Positions 46,961 through 59,400 of a stretch of 64,000 nt of DNA are shown here, one piece after another. The notes beneath the pieces are model-generated. The model was given only the letters and a program-made list of their open reading frames with translations. It was not told where the DNA came from and did no database searches. This stretch comes from Cyanoderma ruficeps (Eukaryota; Chordata; Aves; Passeriformes; Timaliidae), in contig VZDJ01000594.1 of NCBI GenBank assembly GCA_008694505.1, positions 7,569,746-7,633,745 of the forward strand. Direction: 5' to 3'. The first letter of the stretch is position 1, and each line of letters begins with the position of its first letter. The position numbers were made by a program, and so were the translations under genes.

Positions 46961-49900
46961 ATTAAATATAATGAAGTATATTTACCACTTATCTTTACTG
47001 CACTGTTAATCTGAGTCATCCAAATCCTGTTTAGATACAAGGTCCAGATGCAGTTTCTCCTCTTGGATGTGAATAGGCTTTTAATTCAAGGTGGCTGCTT
47101 GGATGAGGATAACAAATAGCAGAGTTCCTTAGTCACTAACCCACCATATCTGTGGTGTGTACATAAGCTGATATTCCCTTCTCCCCCACCATGCTTTAAA
47201 AGACACAGTGCCTACAAGTAAGCTCACTAGGTAGCTCAGCCCACTGAAGCACTGAGGACCATAGGGTGCATCCCCCAAAGTGCCCAACCTCAAGTAAGAA
47301 AGTAAGGGCAGCAGTTCAGATGTTCGTGTGTTGTGTGGCTGCTCACTGGAGGCAAACCTGGGGTGATGAGGAGCCCTCCATCAGGAAGCAGTTGCTTTCC
47401 TCCTGCAGGTGTGAGTTCCCAGAACCTTTCCCAGCACTTTAAAGGCTGTTGTGTTCCCTATCAAAGCTCAGTAACAGGTATCCAGAGGGAAGTCAGAAAG
47501 CAACAGGCGATTATTAGCTGTGTTGGCTTAGAGGTTTCTGCTCCCCCCTCACAGTTGTTTCAGTTTTCTCAAAACTTCAAGGCAGGAAAGGCACTAGAGA
47601 TGTGCTTGAGAAGGCACAGTTTGGTGCACCAGCCACAGCACACAAGCACAGTGTCTTTTTTACACTTCAGCTCTTGTCTTCTATGTAGAAGCAGCAGTGT
47701 GAGCTTGCAGAAAAACAGCTTTATGGACACCTAGGGCTGTATCCTTTGCACTTACATGAACTTCTGGTGACAATTCATGCAACTTCATGCCTGTCTGATC
47801 CATAATCAGCCTTGCAGCTGGTAGTATACGGCTGATCTCAGCTGTAGGGGGAAAGGAATGGATGCTCATGGGAAATACAGCTGCCTAAGGAACTGTATAA
47901 GGAAAGCTCTACTTACAGTGTCCAAAATACTGTAACAGGTAAAGCACAGGAATTAGCTGTTCCCTGCCATGCTGATCAGAGTTTTCATCCAGGACAGAAA
48001 GGACTGCCTTTCCCCTGGTATGGAGCAGAGTTATGTCTTTGTTAAAAAAGAAAAGAGGAAGATGCAATTCATTCTAAATCTAAATCCAAAGCCTATAGAA
48101 AAGCACTGGACTTTGTCCCTTTTTAGTAAAGCAGCTTGTGATAAGGAGGTGTCCCAGCAGTGAGAATCCCATGATTTAACCCTGTGCCAGCATTTCCTCA
48201 GATGGGGAAGCATTTAGGCCCATGCTTATAGGCAAAGATGTGTGACTGCTTGGTGAGTTGAGAGATGAGGAGATGAACTTCTGTGTGTCAAGTACCAAGG
48301 ACAAAGTATCACACAGCAACTCAGTTGCTGATCAGTCCTTCTGCACAAAGAGTACATGAACAAAACTTCTCGTCTGTATCTCCCAGCACATTGCAAATTG
48401 CAAGGGATTTGAGTGGACTTGAGATAGGACTATTTCTAAGGAGAGCAAGTAAAACAAAAGTTTGCAAGTAATTAGGTTTAATATCTTAACGGTCTTCAAA
48501 TTCTTCTTAAGTTGTATCTGGAGAGAAAGAGTCTTAGTAAATCCAGCAGGATTTTCTGAGTGAGGACAGCAAAACTTGGGCTTTTCTGAAACAGAGAGTG
48601 TTACTGCACTGAAATTTTCTCTCTGCCAATGGAGGTAATCATTGAGGCATTTCTTATGATAGTTATCCATTGCAGCCTGAACTTCTATTTACCTTGGGTA
48701 AGAAAGGAGTCACAGAGCCAATGCATAGTCCACAGGAGGAGGAGGAGGAAAAGGGTCTCTCCTGACCTGCCATGCCTTCTCTGGGTGTCTCAGGAGGCCC
48801 TGCCCTGCAGGCAAGAGAGGGGTTTAAGCAGGAGGAGTCAGCACCCAGGTGAGTGCAGGTGCTTTCCCCCGGCAGTGTTCCAGGAAGCTTTTGTGAAGGT
48901 AACAGAGGCAGCCTGGGGTGATTCAGCCCCTGGATTTCCACCAGCCCAGCTGCAACCTGTGCTGCAGTGCTTCTGTCGTCAGCCAGGCACCACCCAGAAG
49001 GGGTGGGTGCCGTGCACTGTGTAGTGTCGCACTTTATGATGGTAATTTCGCTGCAAGTGTTACTGCCTCGCCCCAGCAGTACAGACTCGCCCAGCCACAG
49101 CAGGGATGTCGCCTGTTTCAGTGCAGGTTGTCTCTGTGTAAAGCCGCCCCCAAGATCCTCTCTGTGTCTGCCATAAACCAGGCACCCTTTGGCAGTGGAG
49201 TGGGGCTTGTTACTCCTCTTGGGTATGAGCAGGGTCTCTATGTGCCCTCAAGCACACTTTCAAAATCAGACGCTTCTCTGTTCACAACCTAATTCCCTGT
49301 AGGATGTCTAAATACATGCAGCTTATTTCTCATCTCTCTTTTAGATTACTTCTAGCTACCCCAAATTGAAAATTTTGAGCACACTGGATTTTTGCCAAGG
49401 GGAATGACTCTCCACTATCCGAGAGGATAAGAGGGAAGTGGCATGATTTTGGTATGAAGAATGCGAGTGGTTCAGCCAGATGTGGGGAAAGGAAGAAAAA
49501 CTACACCAACACTGCTCATTAATCTGCTATTGCTCCTAGCTGCTGTGGAAAGTGAGGGGAGCAGTCAGCAAGGACCCATGGGCAGTTGTGTGGGTGTATT
49601 TTTAATTAAATTTGGAAAAAAAAGCTAATTCTGTGGCTTGAGAGGAAAAGTTGTGAGGGGCGTGTGTTTGCTGCTATGGTGCTCTGCCAATTATACTGAC
49701 AAAATGCCTTACCCACAAAAATACCCCTGACAGTCAGCACAGGAGAAGAAGTTACAGTGAACTGATCAGCAAAACACAGATTTGAGGAATCTTTCAAAAG
49801 GCATCTTGGACATACAGTCTTCCTGTGTCTTGCTGCTTGCCCTGGCCAGTCCTTCTAGCTGCACTGGGAAAATCAAGGTAGTTTTCTCATAACGTTGAAG

Positions 49901-52900
49901 CCTCACAGCACTGAATTGGACTGTAAGTGGAAAAAGCAGGCCAGGTTGATCCCCTTTTCACCCACATTGGAAGCGTTAGGTTTTACAGCAGCAATGAATC
50001 TCATTGTTCTTGTGGCATTTCCCATAAGACCCACTGGCACAGTCATGTACTGAGTTACTGCTTGTGAACAGCCTCATGAAAGTTATTTGCCTCCACACTG
50101 GAGGGTGGTAAAAGGCTTTAAAAACAGCAATAAATTGCAGTAAGAGAGAGATACTTATCATTGTGAAATTGTTTGTGCCAATACTTGTACAGGTGTTTGC
50201 TGGGACCTGAGTGAGCACCAAGTGGGTTTGGACACTGCTGCAGATGTGCCAAGTTGCTTTCCTGGGACTTGTCTCTGATGCTGATCAGTGGCCATATCCA
50301 TTCCAAATCCAGCTGGAATTTTCATTCTCCAATAGTAATCTTTAGCTTTCTTCCTTAAATTAACAGAAAGGGATACATTTTAGTTAAATGCTCTTCCTAT
50401 GCTGACTAATGTTTTTTCCTCTCTGTACTCAGAGGATATAATCCAGCATCCATTACAGTGACTGGGGTAACTCTCCCATGGACTGTAAAGAAATGTTTTT
50501 TTTAGACCTGAATTATTCCACCACCTGATTCTGTGTGCCTATTTCTGTGATATTGTTCCTGCCTTTCCATATTGTTCCTATTTTTTTTTTTTGAAGCATA
50601 CTTATAACTGTAGCAGGACCTGTGTTGTGTGAGAATGAACAAAACAGCTTCAAGGTATGAAAGGGCTTCCTGGGAAGAGAATGGATGTGAATTTTGTGTA
50701 ATTGTTTTACTGGAGAGCCAGCCTGTTTCCCATTATGTAATAACTAGGGATGTAGAGATGCTTCCTGCTATCACACATATCAGCTGCCCTGCAGATCACT
50801 CTTACCTGTGCCTTTAGAAATGAAGCAAGATCTCCTGGTTTCAGAAGGGGTATGTCCTATATGCTTGCAAGAGTTTCGGACCTTTTCAATGTACATTTCA
50901 TTCTTCATTCCCTTGAAGTGCTGAAATTGAAAAGCAGGAGAGAAATTCACAAAGGAGTAAGAAGTACCAGAATTTAAAAAAAAAAAAAGAGAAAAAAAGA
51001 AGAAGAAGAAAAGAATGTACTTACATATTTTTCAGAAGTGTGGCTTCAGTATTGTGAGGTCATGTGTGGGATGACACCTCTTCTGTGTCTAGTCTGTGTT
51101 GGATAATATCCTTGTTAAGGGAACACCTAGAGAGGCTACCTGATGTTCCTCCAAAGTGGTATTTAAATGCTAAATTGCTCAGTCTCTATTTAAATGAAGT
51201 GCTAGAAGGCATGAGAGTCTTACTTGGGTTAATGACTGCAGCAGGCAGCCCCCAGGTCTGCAAAATCCTGTATGGAAAAGTCCTGTGGAATAAGCACCCA
51301 TCACTTTTCTTGAATAAGGCTATAGAATTCACTGGACACAAAGAGTCTTCAATAAAATCTACTAGGATGGGTTTACTTTAAAGAAAAAAAAAAAACAACT
51401 CAACAGGATAAATACTACCTTAATTTTTTAAAGGAAATTCTGTTAAACTCAGTCATTTGCTTTAAACCCATTAAATTCTACAGGACTTTCTCCTAGTGGA
51501 AGGTGAAACTTGGTGTGTAAAATCATAATGATTTATTTGAGCAGCTTTTAGAATTGCAGTAGTAAAGCTCACCTTTTGTGAACTCTCTTTCAAAAGATAA
51601 ATTTTTAACGTTTATTTGTGCTTCTTTACAAGCCTGTTTTATGTTCTTGACATTGCTCCACTTCCTTCCCTCTATCTCTGAATGTTTGCTTCCAAGTCTC
51701 TGGGGTTCTGAGGATGTTTTTCAAACCAGTATTATTTAAAGTTGTATCATATTTTCAGCCTCCACTAATTATACAGTACTGTAGTAGCAAAATGTAATTT
51801 TTAAGGATTGGATTATTTTTATACCTGCATCCAATATTATTAAATCTGGCGTTCTAGTCAGTATCATAAAAAGATACAATAAAACAATGAATATTACTAT
51901 GTCCTTGCTTTTTTCTTTGTCTTTAGCTTTGCCTGTGAAGAGAAACATATGCAATTTTTAGGTGGTATTAATTATTATTATACATCTAATCTGAAAATAA
52001 GAAATTGCATAGAAAAGAAATGGCATAGAAAAGAAATTGCTTTTGTTCTTCTGATGGTGCTTCCTGACTGAATAACTAAATTGAAAAGCAAAGAGGAAAT
52101 GGGGATGTTCTGTTAGTTGTGCCAAACAGAACTCTGCTCAGCCAAAATACCAAGTTATGTTCTGATACATTTATCTTGGTTGCACCAAGCAACTCAGTCT
52201 AATTTTAATTTTTCCTCAGTTTAATTTTTGCTGGAACTGGTAAAGGTGTGTTTATGTGTGTGAGTGCATGTTGGAGGGGAGGAAAACCTCAGGAGAGGTG
52301 GGTGCAGCAGGGCTGTTTGCAAGGGTAAAGAACTGGACCTGACCACCATGAGATCAGTCCTGTCCCAGTAAAAACCACCAGGGACAGTGAAGAATATCCA
52401 GCTGAGTGTCCCTCAAAGGAAGAAGGAAGGGCGCTTTGAATCCAGATGAACACCAAGTCCAACTCAGGCTGCTGAGAAGAGGCCGGATGTGGAAGAGCAC
52501 CTGGAGCAATGGCAGGTAGGTTTATTTGGGGCAGTTTTTTTCCTGTGTTGCTCCAGAGCAGTACAACTGTGACAGCAATCAGGTGGGACTAAGGTGGGAT
52601 TTCTCTGTTCTATGAAAAGTTGGGTGGCCAGTTTGAACACACCATCTGGCTCCCCCAGTAGCCATGAGAAGAGACACACATCCACAGAGAGCAGCCCACC
52701 CTGTGGTAAGAGTTCGCTCACCGCAACTAATTTGTGTTATTCTACTTTCTGTGTGATGTTGGTATCTTTTAGGAAATTGACAGAGTAAAACCGTGGGTCA
52801 CAACATTTCCATGGGACTAAGTAAAACATCTTTGGGGTTATGGACAAGCACATGATTTAACAGCTCTGACCACTTCAGATTTGCCTGCCAGTGCCTCTGA

Positions 52901-55900
52901 GACCACTGAATGCATCCACAGAGTGTGCCCTCAAAGCCTTGGAAACCACCTGAAAAAAAGTTAAAGAGCATCTGCTTCCCCTGATTATATGTGTATCTGT
53001 ATCCATAGCTAAATCTTTGATTTAGACTTCTGAAGCTTTTTTTTTTTGACTTTTAGGTAGTTAAAAATTATATTTCTACTTATATATATTGTATATAGTG
53101 GAGGTACCAAATTTACGTGAAATAACAAAATGTATAGGAGTCTAGTAAAGAAAAGGATTGAAAAATGTGCAGGAAAGAAGGTATTGAGCTCATTGTCATA
53201 AAGAGCTGTAAAAGACAATTTTCCCTACTTTGTCTTCTGACAGCATGATTGCCTCTTGATTACATGCACTTTTTAGTAGATATATAAGGCCCTTTACCTT
53301 TGATATTTCTTTTTCTTGCCATAAACAAGTATTGACAGTAGAGCAGCTACTGTTACTAAACACAGCATATTTTTTATTCCATAATAATTGTTCAATGTTC
53401 TTGTCATATCTGAGTTTTGACACACAAGAGTTTGATTTTACAGCCTCTGGAAAGTTACTGAGTTATTTCTGCAAAGGACGTTTCTCTGTAGTTCTGTGCA
53501 GGATGTCACAACTACTGTGGGTGTGTGTCTGTCTGGACTAACAGTCAATTCTTTATTGTCTAAATGTGTGCTAAATGACTTAATTAGTAAGTGCAGCAGA
53601 GCTGCTATTTCACTGGTATCAGTTCTCCTATTTCATTGATTCTCTGTGTCTGTTCTCCTAAACCACCCTATCTCAGTAAGTAATTCCCCCACAAATCACC
53701 AAGCAATGGGGCACATAGAGCCTGTCACCCTCCTTCCTGGAGAGAGCCTGTTGTGACCACTGGAGTGTCAAAAAATGGACAAGGAAGGGCAAGCAGAGAT
53801 GCAAACCTCTAGTCTGTGAAGATGTATGTCCGTTCAGTGCATTATTTCCTGGAGGAACTGGGGCCCTTTGCATTGCAAATGACTCACATTGCCAAAACTG
53901 TGATCGTCATAAACATAAACAACCAGGCAGGAACAGAAGTAAAGTTTAAAAATATAAGTAATACAGCAGCTCCTGATGTGCATTCACTGTAGAGAACAAT
54001 TCTAGTGTGCAGGACTGCACACTCAACCAGTAGTCTCTAGTGCAGGCAGAAAAGCTGCACCATTTACACCTGCTGAAGACCTGGCCCTCACTTTCAATGC
54101 TTGAGAAGTTCTTTTGGTCCCAAGCACTTGCTTTACAGCCAACAGGGTGGTTTTAAGACCTGGATTAATTTAGCAGCACCTTGAAGTAGCATTGGAAAAT
54201 TGGAGTGTATCATGAAGAATGAAGAGTGTGAGTCTGGGAGATGGGCATTGCCAGAGGATGGTGACATACAGCTCTGCTATTCCAACAGCCAGGTTTGTAC
54301 ACCCATTCCCACCTGAAGCACCTGCTGGGGTCTGGGGCTCACAGCACTGAAATATGTTACTCTAACAAGACTTTGGGATGAGTTTTTGGATGGCCCCTGA
54401 AGCTGGGAGGGTGGTGGTGGCAAGAGGTGGAGGCTGGACAGTGGCCAAGCAGGTAGGCACAGGGCATTGGGGACAAATCTTTCCCAGGCATTTCCTTCTT
54501 TTATTCTGTCAGCTTCCTGGCAAAACAGTTTTAAGGAGAGGTCTAGAGGAATTGAATCATCTGTGGTGGGCAATGGGCATGGGAGGGAGCAGCAACAGGG
54601 CAGGAGCTGAATCCAGCATGGCCTGAAGGAGCAGACTGAGGGGGCTGCCAGGCGGTCACTGTGGGGTCTAGGAGTAAGTGTGGGGAGCAGGTTGCAGTGG
54701 AGGGACTTCAGGGACACAGATACAAAGGAAGGCACAGGCAAACCCCCACATTTCAGGCTCAGCATCCTGAGCAGGTTTGCCAAGGGACAAGGCCGCTCAT
54801 TCCTTGTGCCAGCAGAGAGGCACACAACCATTTTTGCTGTCTGTAAGCCAGCAGTGTTTCCTGGTTCAGTGCAAGTTAAACGTTTAAGACAGCCCTAAGC
54901 TCAGGAATGGCTTGAGTAATACTTCTGGTCTCTCTCACCCTCCTTCATTCAAGGAGATACACCCTCTCAATATAGGAGATTGCCCAAGACTGCATTTCTT
55001 GTTCTTAAAACAGAGGATCAAACAAAAGCAGATGAAGGGAGAGGCATTTACCACACTGAGCTGTTACCTGGCATTTAGTAGTGTGTTCATAACCTGTCCA
55101 TGTTGCTGGCAGTGGGGTCTGCCAGGGGATACCAGCTCCATAGCCATTAGAATTGGTATTACAGGGGATACACGGATGGGCTGTTCATCCTTTTGTCAGA
55201 TAAGGATGGTGTAACCTGTGTTTACTTCGGAGAAAGACTTTACTGGCAGTTCCAGGAGGATACAGAGTCACTCAGACCTTCAAAATGAGAGAAATTACAC
55301 CTTTGCCTGAAAAGGAGGAACTGGAATTCACTGATCTGGCCCAGCTGATCTCAAGCAGTGCATTTTACTGGAGCACAAAGCAGAATGAACACTGGAGAAC
55401 TTGAACAGGGGAGACAGCTAAAAGTAAGAGACTTTGGGATAACCAAATCCTGCCCTCAGAGACCTTTTTTCCCATCTTGGTCTCTCACTGGCCATTTCAG
55501 AAGCTTCCTGGAATGCAGTGTTAAAAAGCCTCCATCTCCAGCCTATTTTGCCTGCATCACAGCAGTGTTACCTGCTTCAGGGCTTTCTGGGCTTTTTGTC
55601 ATCTCTAGATCTGCTGCAGGCTTTGTACTCCAGCCTGACCATCCCTGGTTACAAATGTCTCCCTGGCAGGAATACATTTCCTCTCAAGAAAGGGAGGATA
55701 AAGACAAAAAACACCTGCTGGCTGTCCTGCCTGCTCCTCCTTCTCTTCACCCACCACTTTAGTGAGCCTGCAACACACGTAAGAAGGCAGCAAACAAAAC
55801 AGCCATGGTCACTGCCAGAAGGGCCAGTCCTGCTTCTTTGATGTCAAAGGTGTGGGTGTTTTCTGCTTCTTTTTAACCTGTTAAGCAGTAGGAAGTGCTT

Positions 55901-56305
55901 TAGCATAGGATTTTGCTTATAAGAAAAAAAAAATAATTGGAGTTTGAGGAATGAAGCTTGTTTGTACTGGTAATTTATTGTAAGGAAAGTGAGCATGTGG
56001 ATCACACAAGGATTATCAAGGATAATTAGCATGCCTTGGGATGGGGTCCCCTCTTGCACTTTAAGAACAGATTATACTGCACCCTTCATTTAATTTGCAC
56101 GGAAGGTGTTGGTATGGAAAGCTGGCAGGGGATGGCTGATACACTGTCAGTTCCCATGTCAGCTTATTTAGCAGTAACTTCCTTGTGTTAACAGATTTAA
56201 AGTATTTATGACTTGAAGGAAGAACGCTGCAGGTCCAGAAATCTCCTCCCAGCCCGAGGAGGAAGAAAAACACCGCTTGAATTTATCATTTGCCACTTGC
56301 CACCG
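46961..56305. other. Intergenic DNA between HEG1 and MUC13-like gene
   Basis: 9.3 kb without a gene I can support. It holds an A/GA-rich tract (50976-51013), A- and T-runs, AATAAA-type hexamers near 50128, 51352 and 51879, and scattered short open frames without recognisable domains. The longest is a 184-codon minus-strand frame at 54277-54831. Part of it may be HEG1 3' UTR or enhancer sequence. Confidence 0.65.
50976..51013. repeat. A-rich / GAA simple repeat
   Basis: An A-run of about 13 followed by GAAAAAAAG and (GAA)n. Low-complexity tract in the intergenic region. Confidence 0.9.
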
Positions 56306-56429
56306 TGACGTCAGCTCAGGGCTGAGCTCTCTACCTGTGCCTGGGACCTTAAATGAGCTGACGCCAGAAGAGAAAGGCACTCTCTCTTAGGCTTAGCAGC
56401 AAGTGGCAGCAGCAGCAACAGGAGTGGCA
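56306..56429 (+). promoter_or_regulatory. MUC13-like promoter and 5' UTR with palindromic CRE
   Basis: A perfect CRE palindrome TGACGTCA lies at 56306-56313, 117 bases before the ATG. A second TGACG half-site with CCA follows at 56359-56366, and a TATA-like TTAAAT at 56349-56354. A GCAGCAGCAACAGG stretch precedes the start codon. Known: CREB/ATF factors bind TGACGTCA. That this drives the mucin gene is inferred from spacing. Confidence 0.55.
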
Positions 56430-56487
56430 ATGAGACGCTCTGTGCTCCTCGCTGTGTGGCTCGGACTGGTGTTGAGCCTTTTGAAAG
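56430..56487 (+). CDS. MUC13: MUC13-like exon 1, start codon and signal peptide
   Basis: ATG at 56430, then Arg-Arg-Ser and a hydrophobic core (Val-Leu-Leu-Ala-Val-Trp-Leu-Gly-Leu-Val-Leu), ending Leu-Leu-Lys before donor GTAAGA. 58 nt, leaves in phase 1. A basic n-region plus a 14-residue hydrophobic core is a classic signal peptide. It is the first ATG after the promoter elements. Confidence 0.85.
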
Positions 56488-59400
56488 GTAAGAACCACTA
56501 TCTTCCGTTTTGTGATTTATCAAGGCAGCTATTGTATGGCAGTGAAAGGATTTTCTAGTGCTTTCAGCAGCTGTTGAGAAGCCAGTTGTAATACACAATT
56601 CAGCATGTCTAGATTTTGATTAATTAATGGTGAAAGATGCCACTGCAAGCCAATGGCTTTCCTTGTTCGCAGAACAATGGAAAATCACTGGTGCTTATGA
56701 TTAACCTAATTCAGCCTATTCCAAGAGCAGTTTTCAGGACTTTCATACTAAACCCAGGTAATTCAAGCTCTGTTACAGTCATAACAAAAGGTGCAACTGT
56801 TCCACGCCAGTACCCTTTTGGCCAGAAGCTCCTTAACCAACCAGTCTGGAAAGCAGCTCCCCCTGAGCTGGCTCACAGAGCTTTTGTTTTTTCCTGTTGA
56901 AATAAATGAATGGAAACATCACCACCAGCTTTCAAGAGGGTTGCATCACAGTCTGTTCAAACTAAAGGTGACATTCCTTAAGCCACTTAGTACATTTTCT
57001 GGCATTGTGCCAAAGTTGGTAGTTGTGGGCCAGAGCCTACAGCCAAACTTGCCTTTTCCTGATACTCAATGAGAGGTATGAGGGGTTGAAGACATTAGCA
57101 GAAGTAAAGAATCTGTGTGAAGAGATTTGTAGCAACTTGAAGCTGTGAGAGACAGGAACTCCTAGCTAATACAATGACAAAATTGCAGAGATGTCAGCCA
57201 AATTAAGACCTGTTAAGCTTGTGACTGGTGGCAGACAGTTGTGGGTCTCTGTTGACTATGGCAAATGAACAGATGTATTTCCAGCAACATTCACAGTGTG
57301 CTACAGACCAATTTTCAGCTGTAAATCATAAGCATAGAAGTCTTCAAAATTGTCAGTCAGTTGGTTTTCTGACTGGAGGCTTGTAGGTAACAGCAAGATG
57401 TGAAAAATCTTGTGCCAAGACTTACTGAAAGCAATACCCGTTTTTCACTTGATCAGATTTTGCATCAGGATAGATCTGCCCAGAAACCTCTTTCATTGTA
57501 AGCAAACATTGTAAAAGCTTTGCAGGATGTGTCCATTTGAATAATGCTGTCAAAGGCCCTGCCCTGCTCAGCATCCAGATGTCTCTGTACAACCTTGTGG
57601 TAACATCCATTTCTTTATCACAGTGGTAATGCCCAAGCCCATTAACACATACTGTTTGTGTACACAGAAGGTTAGATCTAGGCACACAGAGCCATAAATT
57701 AGCCACCTTTGCCCAGGTTACCTTTGTCAAGCCCATCCACAAGGTTCAATTGCAGCTCATGCACTCTGTGGGCACCACGGATGCTGTTCTTCCTGAGTCC
57801 AAAGGGTACTCCAGGACCACGGTTAGCCAGAGCCTCCCAGCTCTAACAGCTGTAAAAAAGCACTAGCTCTGTAACAGGTTGTTGTTCCAACATCCATTGC
57901 CTGTGGCCAGCAGAGATTCATATTATCATGGTTATAGGAAAAATATCCATTTACATGAACTGGAGAACAAATAATGCTGTTTATAGAACTCAGTGACCAG
58001 TGGAGGCAGGACACTTGACAGGGAACTGGCACAATTGTTCATGTTTCCCCTTCACTTAGAGGAGGCTAATGGATTACTTGTCGTTTGCATGCACCTTTTC
58101 TATGTGAGATACATTGACCATCAGAAAAAAAGTGTAAAATATTTTCCTCACTTTGGATTTTCAAAGCCTTATAGAGCTCTAGAAAAGTGGGGTCTATTTT
58201 TCAAATGCCTGCTGAGATGTGTAGAGTGTGATAGTGACATGGATTTTAGCCACAAATACATTAGCCTTTCAGCTCCATGCTGTTAATGCTTTAGATAAAA
58301 TTATGATTGCAGCAGCATCCACTCAGAGCAAATAAGTCTAATCCTAACTCATAAATAAATTATAAATTAATAATAATTCTTAACTAATTCAGATTAAAGT
58401 TAGATTACATCATTCAAGCTGGTCACTTGTCAGCATCATATATTTATCAGCAAGACTGGTTTATTATTTGTTCTTCTTATATCTAGGAAAAGCAAAACAA
58501 ACAAACCCCTCAAACCTAAACTCATTCTTTATATCAAGAGTTGAGGATGGCATAGGTTAAATAAACCAAACCCCAACAATTTAAAAATAAATAACGAAAA
58601 TATTTTGGAAGAGTAAAAGCAATAACAAAGACTGAAACCAAAGTATGAAGAAGTATATTCACCAACTGGTTAGTATCAGCCAGATATCCCTTTATTCACA
58701 AATAATGATGACAGGGAAGTAATAAAAAGAAGAAAAAAAATGTATACTGTCATAAATGCAAAAAGGTGTAGTCAAGGGAAAGAGGGTCTTGACACTGCTG
58801 CTGATGATGTAGCAGAAGAAGCATTCCTGGAACAGAAATGGCCTGCTGTCAATGTCCACATGAATCTGTTACAGCACAGGAGTGTGTGTTAGCAAAGGCA
58901 GCCATTATTCTGCTGCTCTGGAAGAGTATAGATGGAATTTTAAAGGATGCTCCAGTAGTGCTGAGTGCAGAGGCTGTGTGCCTGTGGATGGGATGCCTCA
59001 GAGCCTGCTCTGACAGCCAGTGCTGCAGGGAGCAAAGTGTGGTGAGACAAACGTGTACCTTTACCTCCTGCGTCAGGCCTGCATTGAATGGGAACCCTGA
59101 AGAGATGCCCAGGGGAATCCCATGACCAGATCCTGCAGGGAGCTGTGCCTGAGGCTGGTGGCTGCTGGAAGGGACAGCTTTGGCCAACACAGCTGTTGGC
59201 CATCAAGCACAGATAAGCTGGGGAGAGAACAGTGTGTGTGAGATCCTTGTGTGAAAGTGGTGCCATTATGGGGACAAGGAGTGATGGACACATCAGATGA
59301 GAGAGGTATCTGAGCCAGGGAGAGCCAAGAGGGTGGGCAAGGGTGCTCAGGGCTTTGGCCACTCAGCCCCACAAGGATCCACCAGCATTTCCCTTCTCAG

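Noticed and set aside
52594..52788. Ser/Thr-containing ORF before a GTAAGA-type donor near 52707, as an upstream MUC13 exon
   Set aside because: No signal peptide, no convincing acceptor, and 3.6 kb upstream of a complete promoter and signal-peptide exon.
54277..54831. 184-codon minus-strand ORF between the two genes
   Set aside because: Pro/Leu/Cys-rich with no recognisable domain or exon structure; most likely a chance open frame in GC-richer DNA.
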